DNA of 21,049 bases, taken from contig JADJOP010000020.1 of assembly GCA_016713735.1 (NCBI GenBank), positions 1-21,049 on the forward strand, written 5' to 3'. The notes under the pieces were generated by a model. The model searched no databases, was not told the DNA's origin, and worked only from the letters and a program-made list of their open reading frames with translations. The first letter of the stretch is position 1, and each line of letters begins with the position of its first letter. The stretch comes from Bryobacterales bacterium. Its GTDB lineage: Bacteria; Acidobacteriota; Terriglobia; Bryobacterales; Bryobacteraceae. The position numbers and the translations under genes are program-made. Of the stretch, positions 9,189 through 16,146 are shown one piece after another.

Positions 9189-10141
9189 CTAATGCCGTAG
9201 GGCGGCGAGCACGTTCTGGTAGACGGGCTTCAACCACTTGGCGTAGCGTTCGTTGCGGCCGTGGACGGCGGCGGCGTAGACTTCGCGCATGCGGCGGGCA
9301 ACGGGGCCGACCGTGCCGTCGCCGACGAGGCGGTGGTCGACGCGGGTGACGGGGGCGATTTCGACGGCGGTGCCGGTGAGGAAGACCTCGTCGGCGATGT
9401 AGAGTTCGGTGCGGTCGACGGGGCGCTCGATGACATCCATGTGGAGCTCCTGATGAGCGAGATCGATGAGGGAGGCGCGGGTGATGCCTTCGAGGATGTT
9501 CTCTGAGGCCGAGGGGTGACGAGGGCGCCGTTGCGGACGAGGAAGAGATTGCAGGCCGAGCCTTCGGCGACGTGGCCGCTTTCGTTGAGGAAGATGGCTT
9601 CGTCGAAGCCGTTGGCCTGGGCTTCCATGGTGGCGAGCACGCTGTTGACGTAGGCGCCGCAGATTTTGGCGCGGCTGGGGATGGCGTTGTCCTGGAGGCG
9701 GCGCCAGGAGGAGACGCAGGCGTGGATGCCGTTGTCGCTGGGGAGGTAGACGCCGAAGGGCATGGCGGCGATGAGGAAGTTGGACTTGCCGTCGGATTTG
9801 ACGCCGATTTTGGGCGTGGACATGTAGCAGAGGGGGCGGACGTAGATGTCGGTGCGGAAGTGGTTGAGTCGGATGAGCTCGCTGGTGAGGTGGACGAGTT
9901 CGCGGGGGGACTTGCCGGGGTCGATGCCGAGGATGCGGCAGTTGGCGATCCAGCGGCGGTAGTGTTCCTCGCAGCGGAGGAGGAACATCTCATCGCGGTC
10001 AGCGGACCAGTAGCCTCGGATGCCTTCAAAGACGCCGGTGCCGTAATGGAAGGCGTGGGTCAACACGGGGACGCGGGCCTGGGAGAGGGGGACGATGTCG
10101 TTCTCAAAGTAGACGAGGGTATCGGGGCTGGTTTCAAGCAT
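9189..10141 (-). CDS. ilvE: Branched-chain amino acid aminotransferase (class IV, PLP), one frameshift
   Basis: Reversibly transfers the amino group between valine, leucine or isoleucine and 2-oxoglutarate, in the cytoplasm. The start is ATG at 10141-10139 (MLETSPDTLVYFENDIVPL). Seen: THAFHYGTGVFEGIRGYW (residues 29-46), YVRPLCYMS, and the PLP-binding Lys159 in SRAKICGAYVNS, the same position as in E. coli IlvE. EGSACNLFLVRNG follows, then, in another frame, TELYIADEVFLTGTAVEIAP and the C-terminus. The frame changes near 9513-9516, where the plus strand has gggg and five G are expected, so a one-base deletion is likely. The inferred length of about 317 residues is normal. Its ATG overlaps the stop of the beta-gamma oxidoreductase gene by 8 nt, implying translational coupling. 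It could supply or consume the 2-oxoacids handled by that enzyme. The stop is only 4 nt from the convergent sialidase stop. Confidence 0.93.
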
Positions 10142-11570
10142 GGACGAACTCCTCGGCGGGAACGCGTTCGCGGCCGACGGCGAGGGCGCGGCGGTCGAGT
10201 TCCAGCCAGCGGTCGGATTTGACGAGGCGTTTGAGTGCGCCTTCGATGGGGGAGTCGGGCAGGGCGTGGGAGAGGGAGAGGAAGGCGCCGAGCATGACGA
10301 TGTTGAGGGCCTTGGCGCTGCCGAGGGAGTCGGCGATTTCGGCGAAGGGCTGGGCGACGACGCGGAGGTCGTGGCGGGCGCAGTCGGCGGGGATGGAATC
10401 GCCGTTGTAGATGACAACGCCGCCGGGCTCGACCGAGGCGATGAACTTGCGCAGGCTGGGTTCATTAAGGGCGAGCAGGGCGTTGGGGCGGGAGACGACG
10501 GGGGAGTCGATTTCGCCCGAACAGAGGCGGACGTGGCAGTTTGAGGTGCCGCTGCGCATTTCGGGGCCGTAGCTGGGGAGCCAACTGACGTGGAGGCCGG
10601 CGTCCATGCCTGCTTCGGCGAGGAGCTGGCCGAGGAGGAGGACGCCCTGGCCGCCGAAGCCGGCGACGCGGATGCGCCAGTCGAGGGGCTCTTCGGAGAG
10701 ATGCGGGGGAGTGGGTTCGGTGGAGGGGAGGCGGAGGATGCGGGGGAGTTCGGTCAACCGCGTCATGGGCGCGGGTTCAGGGGGCGCGGTGCGTTCGGCG
10801 GTGCGGTCGCATTTGACGCCGAGGGGGAAGCTCTTTTCCATGACGTCGTGGACGTGCTTTTGGGCGTCGACGGGGTCGAGCTTCCAGATTGTCGGACAGG
10901 GGCTGAGGAACTCGACGAGGGAGAAGCCGAGGCCGGCGATTTGGGTTTCGAGCGCCTTGCGGATGGCCTTTCGGGCGGCCATGATGTGTTTCACGTTGCC
11001 GAGCGAGACGCGTTCGATGTAGGTGGGGCCGTCGAGGGCGGAGAGCATTTCGCCGACCTTCATGGGGGCGCCGTCGTGGTGGAAGTCGCGGCCGGTGGGT
11101 GAGGTGGTGGTCTTTTGGCCGAGCAAGGTGGTGGGGGCCATCTGTCCGCCAGTCATGCCGTAGATGGCGTTGTTGACGAAGATGGTGGTGATGTTTTCGC
11201 CGCGGTTGGCGCAGTGGAGGATTTCGGCCGAACCGATGGCGGCGAGGTCGCCGTCGCCCTGGTAGGAGATGACAATGGCGTGGGGGTGAGCGCGTTTGAC
11301 GGCGGTGGCGACGGCGGCGGCGCGGCCGTGGGCGACCTGGATGTTGCCGACGTCGAAGTAGAAATACGCAAAGACGGAGCAGCCGACGGGGGAGATTAAG
11401 ATCGTACGGTCCTGAATGCCGAGATCGGTGATGGCTTCGGCGAGGAGTTTGTGGACGATGCCGTGGCCGCAGCCGGGGCAGTAGTGGGTCTGGCGGTGGA
11501 GTTCGCTTTTGCGTTCGTAGTCCTCGTAGAGGCACTCGGGCTTTTCGTGGAGGATGGCGTAGTTAGGCAT
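10134..11570 (-). CDS. 2-oxoacid:ferredoxin oxidoreductase, fused beta (TPP) and gamma subunits
   Basis: Part of a four-domain enzyme that oxidatively decarboxylates 2-oxoacids to acyl-CoA while reducing ferredoxin. The intact 478-residue frame joins two subunits that are usually separate. Residues 1 to about 255 are the TPP-binding beta subunit, with CPGCGHG at 31-37, the Mg/TPP motif from GDGD at 105-108 to NN at 133-134, then YGMTGGQMAPTT. About 40 Pro-rich residues form a linker (TAPPEPAP to TEPTPP). From about residue 299 comes the gamma domain, with FGGQGV at 305-310, WLPSYGPEMRSGTSNCHV, and ALNEPSLRKF. ATG 11570 overlaps the alpha-gene stop by 8 nt, and the stop overlaps ilvE by 8 nt. 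Substrate is not readable from this protein alone; the VorB-like alpha subunit and ilvE point to branched-chain 2-oxoacids, with 2-oxoglutarate or a broad range possible. Confidence 0.93.
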   Translation of the reverse strand: MPNYAILHEKPECLYEDYERKSELHRQTHYCPGCGHGIVHKLLAEAITDLGIQDRTILISPVGCSVFAYFYFDVGNIQVAHGRAAAVATAVKRAHPHAIVISYQGDGDLAAIGSAEILHCANRGENITTIFVNNAIYGMTGGQMAPTTLLGQKTTTSPTGRDFHHDGAPMKVGEMLSALDGPTYIERVSLGNVKHIMAARKAIRKALETQIAGLGFSLVEFLSPCPTIWKLDPVDAQKHVHDVMEKSFPLGVKCDRTAERTAPPEPAPMTRLTELPRILRLPSTEPTPPHLSEEPLDWRIRVAGFGGQGVLLLGQLLAEAGMDAGLHVSWLPSYGPEMRSGTSNCHVRLCSGEIDSPVVSRPNALLALNEPSLRKFIASVEPGGVVIYNGDSIPADCARHDLRVVAQPFAEIADSLGSAKALNIVMLGAFLSLSHALPDSPIEGALKRLVKSDRWLELDRRALAVGRERVPAEEFVHA

Positions 11571-12632
11571 GGAGGGTCACCTCTTCGCGGACACGGCGCA
11601 GGACGAACGATGCGATCTCTTCGGCGGTGGGGGAGGTTGCCGCCGCAACCAGCCGTAGAAGTCAACGGGGCGCGGCCGGCGAGGGCGAGGCGGACATCGT
11701 CGACCATCTGGCCGGTGCTCATTTCGGAGACAAAGAAGTGGTGGGCGCGTTTGGCAAGGCGGCGGATCTCTTCATCCGGGAAAGGGTACAGGGTTATGGG
11801 ACGAAGGAGACCCACCGCGATGCCTCTCGCGCGAAGGTCCTCGACGACGTGTTTGAGGATGCGGGCGACAATGCCGTAGCCGATGAGGATGTAGTCGGCG
11901 TCGTCGGTACGGTAGCGCTCAAAGCGGACCTCAGTGCGTTCGGCGAGTTTGTATTTGAATTCGAGGTGGCGGATGTGTTCCTCAAGCTCATCGGGCTGGA
12001 GGAAGATGCTGCTGACGAGATTTTTGCGGGTGGCGGCGTCGCCGCGGACGGACCATTCGGGCGGCGGCGGCAGGACGGGGGCATCGGGGAACTCGACCGG
12101 TTCCATCATCTGGCCGATGACGCCGTCGGTGAGGACGAAGACGGGGTTGCGGTATTGATCGGCGAGTTCGAAGGCGAGGCGGGTGAGATCGGACATCTCC
12201 TGCACGGAGGCGGGGGCGAGGACGAGGGTGCGGTAGCAGCCGTGGCCGCCGTTTTTGACCACTTGCAGGTAGTCGCTTTGTTCGGGGGCGATGTTGCCGA
12301 GGCCTGGGCCGCCGCGCATGATGTCGGCGATGACGCAGGGCAACTCGGCTCCGGCGAGGTAGCTGATGCCTTCGCTCATGAGGCTGATGCCGGGGCCGCT
12401 GGGAGGCGGTCATGACGCGTTGTCCGGAAGCGGCGGCGCCATAGACCATGTTGATGGCGGCGACTTCGCTTTCAGCCTGGAGGAAGACGCCGCCCGATTG
12501 CGGCATGTACCAGGCGGCGGCCTCGGTGATCTCATTGGCCGGCGTAATGGGGTAGCCGTAGAAGGCGCGGCATCCGGCGAGGATGGCTCCCTTGACGATG
12601 GCTTCGTTGCCCTTGAGAAGTTGTTTGGCCAT
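11563..12632 (-). CDS. vorB: 2-oxoacid:ferredoxin oxidoreductase alpha subunit, VorB-like, two frameshifts
   Basis: Alpha subunit carrying the pyrimidine-binding and transketolase C-terminal-like domains. It partners the beta-gamma fusion and the small ferredoxin. ATG at 12632-12630 (MAKQLLKGNEAIVKGAI) is the chosen start. Seen: YGYPITPANEITE, FLQAESEVAAINMVYGAA, EGISYLAGAELPCV, IMRGGPGLGNIAPEQSDYLQ (the block typical of VorB), APASVQEMSDLTRLAF, and FVLTDGVIGQMMEPVEF. The last conserved block is ADYILIGYGIVARI. Frame changes: about 12402-12408, where an extra base in a C run breaks MTAS/GPGISLMSEG, and about 11640-11665 near the C-terminus, after which EEIASFVLRRVREEVTLHA leads to TAA at 11565-11563. 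The inferred length of about 356 residues is normal. It follows the ferredoxin gene by 16 nt and overlaps the next gene by 8 nt (ATGCCTAA). Whether the enzyme is strictly 2-oxoisovalerate-specific is inference. Confidence 0.88.
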
Positions 12633-12648
12633 GGTGCGGGTTCCTTTC

Positions 12649-12900
12649 TCACGCGGCGGTGGCGGCTTCGCGCTTGAAGACGCGGAGGGCGCCGGGTTCG
12701 GGGCAGGTGTAGAAGCAGAGTCCGCAGCCGTTGCAGCCGTGGCCGAGGTATTGAGCGGGATGGTAGCCGAGGTGGTTGAGGCGATCGGCCAGGTGGAGGA
12801 CCTTGGGGACGCAGGAGGCGACACAGAGGCCGCACCCCTTGCATTCCTCCGGGTTGATCTCGACGTAGCCGCGGTCGCCATTGGCATTCTCAATGAACAT
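12649..12900 (-). CDS. 2x[4Fe-4S] ferredoxin, delta subunit of the 2-oxoacid oxidoreductase
   Basis: Small 83-residue protein with two complete cluster motifs: CKGCGLCVASC (Cys 20, 23, 26, 30, then Pro) and CNGCGLCFYTCP (Cys 56, 59, 62, 66). This is the layout of delta subunits (VorD/KorD type), which pass electrons from the TPP site to soluble ferredoxin. The two motifs are separated by 25 residues containing an Asp/Arg/His-rich stretch. It lies between the CoA-transferase gene (9 nt gap) and the alpha gene (16 nt gap) on the same strand, so it is very likely part of the same enzyme and transcript. It is intact. Confidence 0.93.
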   Translation of the reverse strand: MFIENANGDRGYVEINPEECKGCGLCVASCVPKVLHLADRLNHLGYHPAQYLGHGCNGCGLCFYTCPEPGALRVFKREAATAA

Positions 12901-12909
12901 CGGGGTTCC

Positions 12910-14229
12910 TCACTTCATCAGGACGGGTTTGGGATCGAGGTAACGGGCGCGGACGGCGAAGTCGTGCAACTGATCGCGGAACTTGGGTTCGGCGATCTGG
13001 ATGAGGGCTTCGGCGCGCTGGCGAAGGGTTTTGCCGTGGAGGTTGGCGATGCCGTGTTCGGTGATGACGTAGTGGACGTCGGCGCGGGAGGTGACGACGC
13101 CGGCGCCGGGGTCGAGCACGGGGGCGATGCGGGAGATGGTTCCGTTCTTAGCCGTGGAGGGGAGGGCGATGATGGGGAGACCACCGCGGGAGTGGGCCGC
13201 GCCGCGGATGAAGTCGACCTGGCCGCCGAAGCCGGAGTAAGGATGAGTGCCGATGGAATCGGAGCAGACCTGGCCGGTGAGGTCGATTTGGAGGGCGGAG
13301 TTGATGGCGACCATGCGGTCGTTTCGAGCAATGATGAACGGATCGTTGGTGTATTTGATGGGGTGGAATTCGAAGAGCGAGTTATTGTCGATGAAGTCAA
13401 AGAGCTTGCGTGTGCCGAGCATGAAGCCGGCGATGAGTTTGCCGGGGTGGAGGCTCTTGCGGGCGCCGTTCATGACGCCGCTTTCGATTAAGGGGATGAT
13501 GCCGTCGGAGAACATCTCGGTGTGGAGGCCGAGGTTGCGGTGGTGGGCCAGGCAGTCGAGGACAGCGTCGGGGACGGCGCCGATGCCCATCTGGAGAGTG
13601 GCGCCGTTGGGGATGAGGGAGGCGACGTGGGCGGCAATGCGGAGTTGGACGGGATCGGCCTTTTCGAAGCGGAGTTCGGGAAGCTCGTGTTCAGCTTCGA
13701 CGATGGCGTGGACGTCCTGCACATGGAGGAAGCTGTCGCCCATGGCGCGGGGCATGCGGGGGTTGACCTGGGCGATAACGAACTTGCCGTGCTTGGCGGC
13801 GGTGAGGGTGCAATCGACGCTGACGCCGAGGCTCATGTTGCCGAAACGGTCGGGCGGGGAGACCTGGAGGAGGACGACGTCGAGTTCCTTGGCTCCGGTG
13901 GAAAAGAGGCTTTCGATTTCGTGGAGGAAGATGGGCGTGTAGTCGGCGCGGCCTTCGTTGACGGCGCCGCGGACGTTGGCGCCGATGAAGAGGGCGTTGG
14001 CGCGGAAGATGCCTTCAAACTCGGGGCGGGTGTAGTCGGCGTTGCCGAGGGTGAGCATGTGCACGATTTCGACGTTGCTGAGGCGGGGGGCCTGGCGGAC
14101 GAGGGCTTCGACGAGGGCGTTGGGGGTGCCGCTGCCGGGGTGGATGTAGACGGTGTCGCCGGAGCAGACGGCCTCCATGGCGCGGTCGGCGGTGGTGAGT
14201 TTGGATTGATATTCGTTAAGCCAGCTCAT
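12910..14229 (-). CDS. Acetyl-CoA hydrolase/4-hydroxybutyrate CoA-transferase family protein
   Basis: Transfers CoA between acyl-CoA and a free carboxylic acid through a glutamyl-CoA thioester. The 439-residue frame is intact, the usual length for 4-hydroxybutyrate or butyryl CoA-transferases of this family. Seen: GDTVYIHPGSGTPNALVEAL near the N-terminus (CoA domain 1), VSPPDRFGNMSLGVSVD, GATLQMGIGAVPDAVL, then LHTEMFSDG with Glu238, aligned with the catalytic glutamate of the family. SGFGGQVDFIRGA and ITEHGIANLHGKTLRQRAEALI follow in the C-terminal half. As first gene of the operon it could recycle CoA from the acyl-CoA made by the oxidoreductase, or activate a branched-chain acid for reductive carboxylation. 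No Shine-Dalgarno sequence is clear; a 29-bp inverted repeat ends 13 nt before the ATG. Exact acid substrate cannot be read from the sequence. Confidence 0.9.
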   Translation of the reverse strand: MSWLNEYQSKLTTADRAMEAVCSGDTVYIHPGSGTPNALVEALVRQAPRLSNVEIVHMLTLGNADYTRPEFEGIFRANALFIGANVRGAVNEGRADYTPIFLHEIESLFSTGAKELDVVLLQVSPPDRFGNMSLGVSVDCTLTAAKHGKFVIAQVNPRMPRAMGDSFLHVQDVHAIVEAEHELPELRFEKADPVQLRIAAHVASLIPNGATLQMGIGAVPDAVLDCLAHHRNLGLHTEMFSDGIIPLIESGVMNGARKSLHPGKLIAGFMLGTRKLFDFIDNNSLFEFHPIKYTNDPFIIARNDRMVAINSALQIDLTGQVCSDSIGTHPYSGFGGQVDFIRGAAHSRGGLPIIALPSTAKNGTISRIAPVLDPGAGVVTSRADVHYVITEHGIANLHGKTLRQRAEALIQIAEPKFRDQLHDFAVRARYLDPKPVLMK

Positions 14230-14242
14230 GGCGTTGATGTGT

Positions 14243-14271
14243 CTTATTCGATTTGCTAATAATCAAATAAG
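14243..14271. promoter_or_regulatory. AT-rich inverted repeat just upstream of the CoA-transferase operon
   Basis: Arms CTTATTCGATT (14243-14253) and AATCAAATAAG (14261-14271) are complementary at 10 of 11 positions (the exception is a G:T-type pair in one strand) around a 7-nt centre. The repeat is strikingly AT-rich within a GC-rich region and starts 13 nt before the ATG of the minus-strand operon. It could be a dimeric repressor operator or a hairpin in the 5' leader that controls ribosome access. No regulator gene is adjacent. Confidence 0.55.
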
Positions 14272-14304
14272 CGCTCTTCCTAGCCTGAGTTTGCACCTGG
14301 GCGA

Positions 14305-14338
14305 AGTGCTCGTCAAGCACTATTTTTCAACTAGTTGA
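14305..14338. promoter_or_regulatory. Two further short dyads and a possible promoter of the CoA-transferase operon
   Basis: AGTGCT (14305-14310) and AGCACT (14316-14321) pair across a 5-nt loop. Immediately beyond, TCAACTAGTTGA (14327-14338) is a perfect 12-bp palindrome. On the minus strand TTGACG lies inside the first dyad and could serve as a -35, with CAAACT 17 nt downstream as a poor -10, so a repressor bound there would cover the promoter. The plus strand reads as a 6-bp hairpin followed by ATTTTT, but no plus-strand gene ends here. Confidence 0.4.
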
Positions 14339-14558
14339 GATGGGAACCACGCTTACGTGGGTGTTCCTATTGGATGTTGTTGGGAGACAAGGAATTAGGG
14401 GGATATGGCGCAGCGGGGCGGTGGCGGCGCGGGTGGGCTTGGCTTGGGGGCGGGGCGGTGGGAGGGGCTGGGGAGGCGCAGGTACGGGTCTTCGTTACAC
14501 GGTGGCGATGATCGTGAGCCATCTTCTTGACGTGGCCTCAGCGCAATGAAATCAGGAG
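14339..14558. other. Non-coding spacer with a G-rich, G-quadruplex-prone tract
   Basis: No credible gene lies between the CoA-transferase operon control region and the DUF5615 gene. The notable content is 14431-14473 on the plus strand, where G runs of 3-5 are separated by 1-4 nt: ggggg, gggg, ggg, gggg and gggg in the right half alone. This meets the usual four-run definition of a G-quadruplex motif. An imperfect hairpin also occurs at about 14342-14365 (CCACG/CGTGG around CTTA). A 69-codon open frame here (14340-14549) has no recognisable product. Confidence 0.45.
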
Positions 14559-14930
14559 TCACGCGCTGCCAGACCGGGGCGGCAAGGGAGTGACGCGGAT
14601 CTTGCGGTCGTTGACCACGCAGAAGTGCCCGGCCCAGGCGACACCCGCTTGGAGCGTGGCGATGGCGAGGCCGGCAGTCTCGGGCGGCGTGAGCGAGCCG
14701 GTTCGGAACAGGATGACTCCACACGAAGCCGGCAGGCCTTGACGGAAAGCGAGATCACCGAAGTCCTTGTCGAAGGTGAGCAGCGTTCGGCCCTCGGCCG
14801 ATGCGATACCGAGGACTTCGGTGTCGGGTAATCCGGGTTTGGTTTCGGCTATCGAGGCAACGTCGAATCCGGATTGCCGCAGTAGGCGCAGAGCGTCTCG
14901 CGGGAAGTTCTCGTCAGCGACGAACTTCAT
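14559..14930 (-). CDS. DUF5615 PIN-like protein, putative toxin of a toxin-antitoxin pair
   Basis: Intact 123-residue protein. DUF5615 proteins resemble the PIN-domain nuclease fold and are usually encoded next to DUF433 proteins, a pairing regarded as toxin-antitoxin-like. Seen: MKFVADENFPRDALRLLRQSG at the N-terminus with the acidic pair DE (residues 6-7), then TLLTFDKDFGDLAF with Asp residues at about 54-58. These acidic residues would be the metal ligands of a PIN-like active site. The C-terminal half (GHFCVVNDRKIRVTPL) is also family-typical. ATG at 14930 overlaps the DUF433 stop by 4 nt (ATGA), so translation is coupled with antitoxin first. Nuclease activity is inferred from the family, not shown. 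Confidence 0.85.
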   Translation of the reverse strand: MKFVADENFPRDALRLLRQSGFDVASIAETKPGLPDTEVLGIASAEGRTLLTFDKDFGDLAFRQGLPASCGVILFRTGSLTPPETAGLAIATLQAGVAWAGHFCVVNDRKIRVTPLPPRSGSA

Positions 14931-15166
14931 GCAGGCTGGAGTGGGACGATGTGCTCAGTGTGCAGGAGCTCGGCAGCATAGGCCAAGCAGGCCAGGATGT
15001 CTTCCTGGCAGATGTGCGGATAGTTGTCCAGGATCTGGTCTTGGGTCCACCCGGTGGCAAGAAGATCTACGATGAACTCGACGGCGAGCCGAGTGCCTTT
15101 GATGACTGGTTTGCCAACAAGGACCTTGGGGTCCACCGCAATGCGTTCGCGCCAGTTCATTGCCAT
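14927..15166 (-). CDS. DUF433 protein, putative antitoxin
   Basis: Intact 79-residue member of DUF433, a small winged-helix/homeodomain-like family commonly found as the first gene before DUF5615. Seen: DPKVLVGKPVIKGTRLAVEFI, where GKPVIKGTR is the family hallmark, then GWTQDQILDNYPHI and EDILACLAYAAE. The start may be ATG 15166 (MAMNWRERI) or the second Met two codons later; neither has a clear Shine-Dalgarno sequence. It probably neutralises the DUF5615 product and may repress its own promoter. It has no link in function to the metabolic operon downstream. Confidence 0.85.
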   Translation of the reverse strand: MAMNWRERIAVDPKVLVGKPVIKGTRLAVEFIVDLLATGWTQDQILDNYPHICQEDILACLAYAAELLHTEHIVPLQPA

Positions 15167-16146
15167 CGAATATCAGGATACCAGCCGCGTCGCGTGGCGA
15201 CGGGGTCCGGATCCCTTTGCCGTTTGCGCGACCGATTTCTAGCTGGCTCAGGTCAAAGAGCTTTGCTATGAAGGGGTTTCTGTCCATGCGGGAACCGACC
15301 CGTGCGAGCATCTGATGAACACGCCGCGCACGGTTTTTCTCTTAGGAGGGGGAACGATTTCTGGATCGTAGTTGGCGTCGTGGTGTTGACGTCGTAGTCG
15401 AATTCTTGCTGGATCGTTCACATACTCCTCGGACTCGTCTACTCCGGCAAAGAAGCACCATCCGCTACTCATCGCGTTCTTGCGGTTCTTCCCGATACAT
15501 GTAGCCGACTGGTGCGCAATCACTCCGATCCGATCTGTTGCTACGCACCCGCCGTGTCCTTCGGCGAGCGCTCCAGACTCTGGTCAGGCCTCAATCCGAG
15601 AAAATTTTGGACGTCATAGCGGGTGTAGCCATAACTCGCGTGAAGTCACACGGGGAATGCGCAAACCGGGTACGAATCCGGGGCATCGTACCGAGTGTTC
15701 GGCTGTCGGGCGACAGGCGGCGAACGGGAACTAGGAAGCTTAGCGGGGGCAGGGTTCAGTGATACCGGCGATCCAATAGGAGAAGGTCGGCGTCGTTCTG
15801 GTGGACAGAGTGGCTTTGACCTGCGCTGGCCGGTGTGGAGGCAGGGCAACTCGGCGGGAACCATGCTGTAAGGGAACTCCATGGTCATGGCGGCCCATCC
15901 AAGTTTACGCCGGCGTCATTTGATATCGTCGTGTTTGGTTTCGGCGATGTTCTTGGAGGTCGAGGCGGGTGATTTCGCCAGTGAAGCGGGTGGGAAGAAG
16001 TGAAGCAGGTTTCTAGTAGGCGCAAACTGGAGAGAAGGAAGCTGGAGTGCAAGGAAGTGCCGGGTTTCATGGCTCAATTCCACCATGATGTGTACGCAAC
16101 CTTAAGTGGGCCCACGACGCCGGAGGCCAAAGGATAGAAGATCAAG
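15167..16146. other. Stretch with no recognisable gene
   Basis: No frame on either strand gives a product I recognise. The longest candidates are an 85-codon minus-strand frame at 15266-15523 (IGKNRKNAMSSGW near its start, DANYDPEIVPPPKRK near its end) and short frames at 15480-15734 (+) and 15646-15888 (-). On the minus strand at 15956-15985 one frame reads FTGEITRLDL, which resembles the last strands of arylsulfatases, so the right part may be a scrambled gene remnant. GC content looks lower than in the metabolic genes to the left. Confidence 0.35.

Noticed and set aside
12583..13491. 302-codon plus-strand open frame, with others at 9572-10222, 10590-11102, 11627-12415 and 13522-14259
   Set aside because: All are antisense to the leftward operon, with Gly/Ala/Asp/Glu-rich low-complexity translations. 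The minus-strand proteins are recognisable and often intact.
14305..14327. Hairpin plus ATTTTT on the plus strand as an intrinsic terminator
   Set aside because: No plus-strand gene ends upstream and the stem is only 6 bp. A regulatory dyad for the minus-strand operon is the better reading.
14340..14549. 69-codon plus-strand open frame in the operon upstream region
   Set aside because: The composition simply mirrors the G-rich tract (Arg, Gly, Trp), there is no Shine-Dalgarno sequence, and no similarity is recognised.
15660..15690. tRNA T-arm-like sequence (GGTACGAATCCGGGG)
   Set aside because: Flanking bases form neither an acceptor stem nor anticodon and D arms, so this is a chance match.
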